Source: JBCCSZ01 sp039199225 (GTDB taxonomy: Bacteria; Bacteroidota; Bacteroidia; Chitinophagales; Saprospiraceae). From it: DNA of 64,000 nucleotides. The notes beneath the pieces are model-generated. The model made no database searches. It was given only the letters and a program-made list of their open reading frames with translations, and was not told the DNA's origin. This document shows, piece after piece, positions 60,917 to 64,000 of the stretch. A program made the position numbers and the translations under genes. Every line of letters begins with the position of its first letter. Within the stretch, counting starts at the first letter, position 1. The stretch lies in NCBI GenBank assembly GCA_039199225.1, contig JBCCSZ010000001.1, forward strand, positions 17,775 to 81,774. Direction: 5' to 3'.

Positions 60917-61215
60917 GTACTTATTTTTTTGTTAGCAACAAAAAATCGGGAAGATAATCCATAAAACCGTAGTTAAACTCTTGGCTGGCATATGAACCCA
61001 GATCAAACCCATGCGCTCATAGAGGACTGACTGCCCTATATCAAGGAGGTAAGTGTACACTTGGCTTAGTGAGCTTTTGATGCCTGGGGTTAGTGGGTGA
61101 AACAGTGATTACTGGGGTAATGGAATATGTTGTTTTCAGCTTGGGCTATTACGCCCAAGCTGAAAAATTAAATCCTTGAAAGTAAGGGATTAGATCATAT
61201 TTCAATCAAAAGATT
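60917..61215. other. 299-bp gap after comM with a bidirectional terminator
   Basis: Besides the terminator at 61133-61166 the gap has a stop-interrupted piece reading MNPDQTHALIED from 60992, too short to classify. Confidence 0.4.
61133..61166. terminator. Bidirectional terminator between comM and the PKD gene
   Basis: A perfect 14-bp stem TTTTCAGCTTGGGC/GCCCAAGCTGAAAA with a 6-nt loop and A/T tails on both sides. Confidence 0.8.
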
Positions 61216-62883
61216 TTAAAATACTCTGCCATTTGACGCTGTTTTTACAAGATATATATTGTCGCGAATTCCTCCGTTTTTACTTCCTCCGACTACAATA
61301 AAACCTCCATCAGATGTCTCTTGTACAGAAGCACCATAATCGTCAACAACGCCCCCATAGTTCCTTTCCCATTCTATTTCTCCATTGGAGTTTGTTTTTA
61401 CTAAATAAAGGTCTAAACCACCGTTTGAAAAGCTTTTGGTATCCCCTGTAAAAATGTATCCACCATCTTTTGTTGCCTTTACACTTGTGCCTTGATCTCT
61501 GTCTATACCTCCATAATTTTTCTGCCAAGTGATATGACCATTGCCAGATACTTTTATCAGTGTTGCATCATTGGACCCAGCATTCCCTGCTTCGACGTAT
61601 CCTACAATTATAAAATCTCCATTGGGTGATTGATCTAGGTGTTGACTCCCTCTATCGAAAGAGATGTATTTAATGTCAGGTAATGAGAGATTCCAATCAA
61701 TTTCAGACATGTTGTTTTTTGTTTTTACTAGATGTTTGTTTTGGTTAAAATCTTTACCTACGAAGGCAAGCTCTCCATCTACTGTATGAATAATATTAGA
61801 GATACTTGCAAAGCTGTAGTAGGGTAAAGTATCAAATTTATTGCTAAGGTTCATATCAAATCTCAAGGTTGCTGCATAGATTTGACCATCGCTTTTGCTT
61901 AATCGTCCCCCACTAAAAATTTGATCAGATGATTCTGAAGTAAGAACGGAAGGAAGGAAATTTCTCACTCCAGGAAATTCGTGCAAGGCAAGCACATCGA
62001 ATAAGCCATTAGTTTTAAGAACGTAAGGAAAAATGCTTGAAACGTTATTATCGAAAGTAGTTCCAGTAAATACGTATTCCCCATTTGTAGCTTTACTAAT
62101 GGAATAGCATTGCCCTTCTATATATTTTTTGTCAGCTTGAAAGGTACCTATTTCATCAACTTTAAGGAAATAATTTTGTAATGGAGATCCTAGCCATGCA
62201 GCTATGGCATAGCCGTTATCATCTGCTTGAACAACATCTGTCCCAACTGCCTTTAAGCCAGGTTGACTGTAAGTCTTCTCAAAAGTTATGGGTTCTCTTA
62301 TTTCGATCGTCCTTTCTATGGAGTCTGTAGAATTTACACCAAAAGTAATTAGTGTTATTTCATAAGTACCTGGTGATTCAAATACATATTGGGGAATATC
62401 ATCAGTGGAAATCTTAATGTTATCTAGCATCCAGCATATGGAGTCAGCATTAGTAGATGTGTTAACTAGTTGTGGGTCACAAGGTGCAAGGCAGTTATTA
62501 TTATTCACTTCAAAGTTTGCACTTACTAACAACTCACTATCACGGATGAGAACTGTTCTCGTAGTTGTATCGGACAGGCTAAAATTTTGGGCAATAAGCA
62601 TTACTTTGTAATCTCCTGGAAATTCGTAAACATATTGTGGATTCTCGACAAAAGAGCTGTCACCATTGCCAAAATACCATGCATAAGAGATTGCATCGAT
62701 TGATGTGTTCTCAAACTTTGGGTCACAAGGGAATAAACAGCCATTTTCATTGACGTTAAATTGTGCTCTTAGGTTAGCGACAGGTCTGTTTGAATCAATG
62801 CGTTCAAATTCTGTCCATGGATTTTTCTCACAGGCGATTAGTGACAAAAAGATAATTGCTACTATATAATTTGTCTTTGACAT
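61216..62883 (-). CDS. Lipoprotein with two PKD domains and a beta-propeller-like repeat region
   Basis: 555 residues. Lipoprotein signal (FLSLIAC), two PKD domains (SYAWYFGNGDSSFVENPQYVYEFPGDYKV; SICWMLDNIKISTDDIPQYVFESPGTYEI), each preceded by a Cys-x-x-x-Cys-D-P segment. A region of about 330 residues follows with repeated W-x-K-N/R-Y-G-G and DGGxxxxG motifs (ITWQKNYGGIDRDQGTSVKATKDGGYIFTG and neighbours). Codon use is clearly AT-richer than upstream genes. It is probably surface-exposed. It lies 74 bp downstream of the regulatory-like-domain gene. Confidence 0.78.
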   Translation of the reverse strand: MSKTNYIVAIIFLSLIACEKNPWTEFERIDSNRPVANLRAQFNVNENGCLFPCDPKFENTSIDAISYAWYFGNGDSSFVENPQYVYEFPGDYKVMLIAQNFSLSDTTTRTVLIRDSELLVSANFEVNNNNCLAPCDPQLVNTSTNADSICWMLDNIKISTDDIPQYVFESPGTYEITLITFGVNSTDSIERTIEIREPITFEKTYSQPGLKAVGTDVVQADDNGYAIAAWLGSPLQNYFLKVDEIGTFQADKKYIEGQCYSISKATNGEYVFTGTTFDNNVSSIFPYVLKTNGLFDVLALHEFPGVRNFLPSVLTSESSDQIFSGGRLSKSDGQIYAATLRFDMNLSNKFDTLPYYSFASISNIIHTVDGELAFVGKDFNQNKHLVKTKNNMSEIDWNLSLPDIKYISFDRGSQHLDQSPNGDFIIVGYVEAGNAGSNDATLIKVSGNGHITWQKNYGGIDRDQGTSVKATKDGGYIFTGDTKSFSNGGLDLYLVKTNSNGEIEWERNYGGVVDDYGASVQETSDGGFIVVGGSKNGGIRDNIYLVKTASNGRVF

Positions 62884-62957
62884 TTTTTATAGTTATGATT
62901 TAGGAATAGTAATGACTAAAGCTTTGGTTGAAATATTGGTTGATCAGTTAATTGGCA

Positions 62958-63896
62958 TCAGTATGGAGTAATGCTGGGATGGGCGTTTTGCAAGTGTGAC
63001 TTGCGAAAGCCTTTTTTAATAAAATGATATAAGATTGGAATGGCAATGAAGCTAATGCCAGCATTGATAAGGTTTCTTCCTTTCTTCCGTCGATCTTCTG
63101 ATTTTAGGTATGCCTCTTCACGATTTTGGAATTGAGGATAGATATTTAAAAAGTCATTCTCATTTAAGTATCTTTCGTAGTTGTCATTTAGTTTTCTAGC
63201 TTTTGTAAACTCGCTGATTCCAATGACCCCTAGTATTCCCCCAGTAGTACCTAAGCCAACTGTAAAAGGAATATCCCATTTGAATTTTCTTTTGAGATAA
63301 GTATTAATTTGTATGTGATTTTGATTAGGCTGAAGGATAAAGTTTTTCTTATATGTTTTGTAGTCTGAATGATTGACTTTGAATCGAAGTTCGTTGTAGC
63401 TTCGTTCTTTGGGGGCTGGGATAAAGAATTGATAATTTCCCAGGCTATCAGTAAAGTTACTGTATGAATCCTTAATCCATCCTCCGACTTCTACTGAAGC
63501 ATGCCGGATATTTTCGTTTTTGAGGTTTTCTATCTTTCCATAAATGATTAATTGATTGGGCGGCGGTAGTTTGACAAGTTCAATGATCGCTAAGTTATCA
63601 GGAGTTATGGCAGAAATTCTTGGTGAATAGCTGCGATATGGGATATATCCTTCTTTTGTTACTAATAGTGCTATTTTTCCTTCTGGTAATATCTTTGAGA
63701 CTACAGCCATTCCGTTGTGGTCGGTATAAAAATCAAGATGAGCTTCTTCTATGAATATCTTGGCATTACTTATTCTTGATTTTGTATGTTGATCAATGAC
63801 TAATATGGTTAGTGAGTACTTTTCTTGTGCAGATATATCTATTTTACTTGCAAAGAAAAAAAAGCATATTAGTAGATAGATAAATAATTTATTCAT
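62958..63896 (-). CDS. Exported carboxypeptidase-regulatory-like domain protein
   Basis: 312 residues. Signal peptide (MNKLFIYLLICFFFFASKID); two CarboxypepD_reg/PEGA-like domains (SLTILVIDQHTKSRISNAKIFIEEA, then IIYGKIENLKNENIRHASVEVGG with FTDSLGNYQFFIP). A hydrophobic segment (VGLGTTGGILGVIGISEF) leads to a C-terminal helical region that includes a second hydrophobic stretch (LINAGISFIAIPILYHF), so it probably spans the membrane twice. AT-rich. Its start codon overlaps the end of a gene entering from the right edge (ATGA-type coupling). Confidence 0.72.
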   Translation of the reverse strand: MNKLFIYLLICFFFFASKIDISAQEKYSLTILVIDQHTKSRISNAKIFIEEAHLDFYTDHNGMAVVSKILPEGKIALLVTKEGYIPYRSYSPRISAITPDNLAIIELVKLPPPNQLIIYGKIENLKNENIRHASVEVGGWIKDSYSNFTDSLGNYQFFIPAPKERSYNELRFKVNHSDYKTYKKNFILQPNQNHIQINTYLKRKFKWDIPFTVGLGTTGGILGVIGISEFTKARKLNDNYERYLNENDFLNIYPQFQNREEAYLKSEDRRKKGRNLINAGISFIAIPILYHFIKKGFRKSHLQNAHPSITPY

Positions 63897-64000
63897 TGGG
63901 ATCTTTTTGAAGTGAAATGATATTTAAAGTAGGATTGCTAATGTTGATCTTTATATTGCTTAGTTTATATCCTTTTTTCGAGCATTTTACTGGTGCCAGA
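63889..64000 (-). CDS. C-terminal end of an unidentified protein (partial)
   Basis: On the minus strand an open frame runs in from the right edge and ends TAA at 63889-63891, overlapping the start of the next gene by 8 bp. The 36-residue tail (VKCSKKGYKLSNIKINISN) is unclassified. Translational coupling with the downstream gene is the main reason to believe it; a second frame stops after 11 codons. Confidence 0.5.
   Translation of the reverse strand, partial: LAPVKCSKKGYKLSNIKINISNPTLNIISLQKDPNE

Noticed and set aside
60992..61030. Small ORF beginning MNPDQTHALIED
   Set aside because: Only 12 codons before a stop; reading on with TGA as Trp gives LPYIKE, so it may be a remnant, but the evidence is too thin to call.
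1..64000. Anti-phage or mobile system
   Set aside because: I looked for transposases, integrases, restriction enzymes, reverse transcriptases, Cas and toxin-antitoxin gene pairs and found none that could be supported, apart from the micro-ORF reported separately.

Overview
The window looks like chromosomal DNA from a Bacteroidota bacterium, most likely class Saprospiria (Lewinella/Haliscomenobacter-like). The signs are: promoters with the TAnnTTTG -7 element, few purine-rich ribosome binding sites, families largely confined to the phylum (DUF4834, DUF4837, DUF6089/PorG-like, DUF2723/GT117, PspC with a DUF2807-like region), C-terminal type IX secretion (T9SS) sorting domains, and very many lipoproteins and signal peptides. 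The species assignment is inference. There is no rRNA, CRISPR array, integrase or transposase; one tRNA-Asn is present.

Layout. 1-4.3 kb: end of an unidentified gene, a sugar-nucleotide nucleotidyltransferase, a DUF554 membrane protein, an OmpA lipid-envelope protein, tRNA-Asn and a PfkB sugar kinase. 4.3-9.4 kb (minus): a beta-propeller/azurin fusion and a DUF1080 protein in one operon, then a zinc-ribbon protein and an SDR. 9.4-17.1 kb: a decayed GT39-type glycosyltransferase, a DapA-family aldolase, a PNPOx-like protein, a DUF819 protein, guanine deaminase, lspA, a decayed AlgI/AlgX-type O-acetylation locus, a VOC protein and a PAS membrane protein whose start region has been tandemly repeated four times. 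17.6-25.2 kb: thiL, an RluA-type synthase, DUF4834, a 1012-residue DUF2723 protein, rpiB and an M28 peptidase. 25.2-26.2 kb: a gene-poor stretch with two copies of a complex structured repeat. 26.2-39.2 kb: htpG, an ECF sigma/anti-sigma pair, DUF4837, a GyrI-like protein, a MoxR ATPase, a VanX-like dipeptidase, a TlpA-like thioredoxin, ligA, a possible c-heme T9SS protein and an acyltransferase. 39.4-46.5 kb (plus): a CotH protein, a TPR lipoprotein, two tandem thioredoxin/TPR paralogues and an acyltransferase. 46.5-50.2 kb: a remnant gene and a large T9SS glycoside hydrolase. 50.4-53.5 kb: a 20-residue hydrophobic micro-ORF, a PadR regulator with a palindromic operator, and a PspC/DUF2807 protein split by a frameshift. 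53.5-64 kb: a GH3-family enzyme, hemA, an SH3 protein, a PorG-like barrel, a ComM-like ATPase, and an AT-richer end carrying a PKD lipoprotein and a regulatory-like-domain protein.

Most genes are housekeeping or envelope functions. The parts most worth following up are non-coding or broken: the paired structured repeats at 25.3-25.6 kb (stem changes compensate between copies, and the C6 loop can pair with flanking G-runs), the tandem hairpin-plus-ATGAC units at 17.1-17.4 kb, the A10-associated frameshift in the PspC protein, the micro-ORF followed by a strong hairpin at 50.5 kb, and two polysaccharide genes eroded by internal deletions. I did not see a complete new defence or mobile system. 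All coordinates and family assignments come from reading the sequence; no database search was run.
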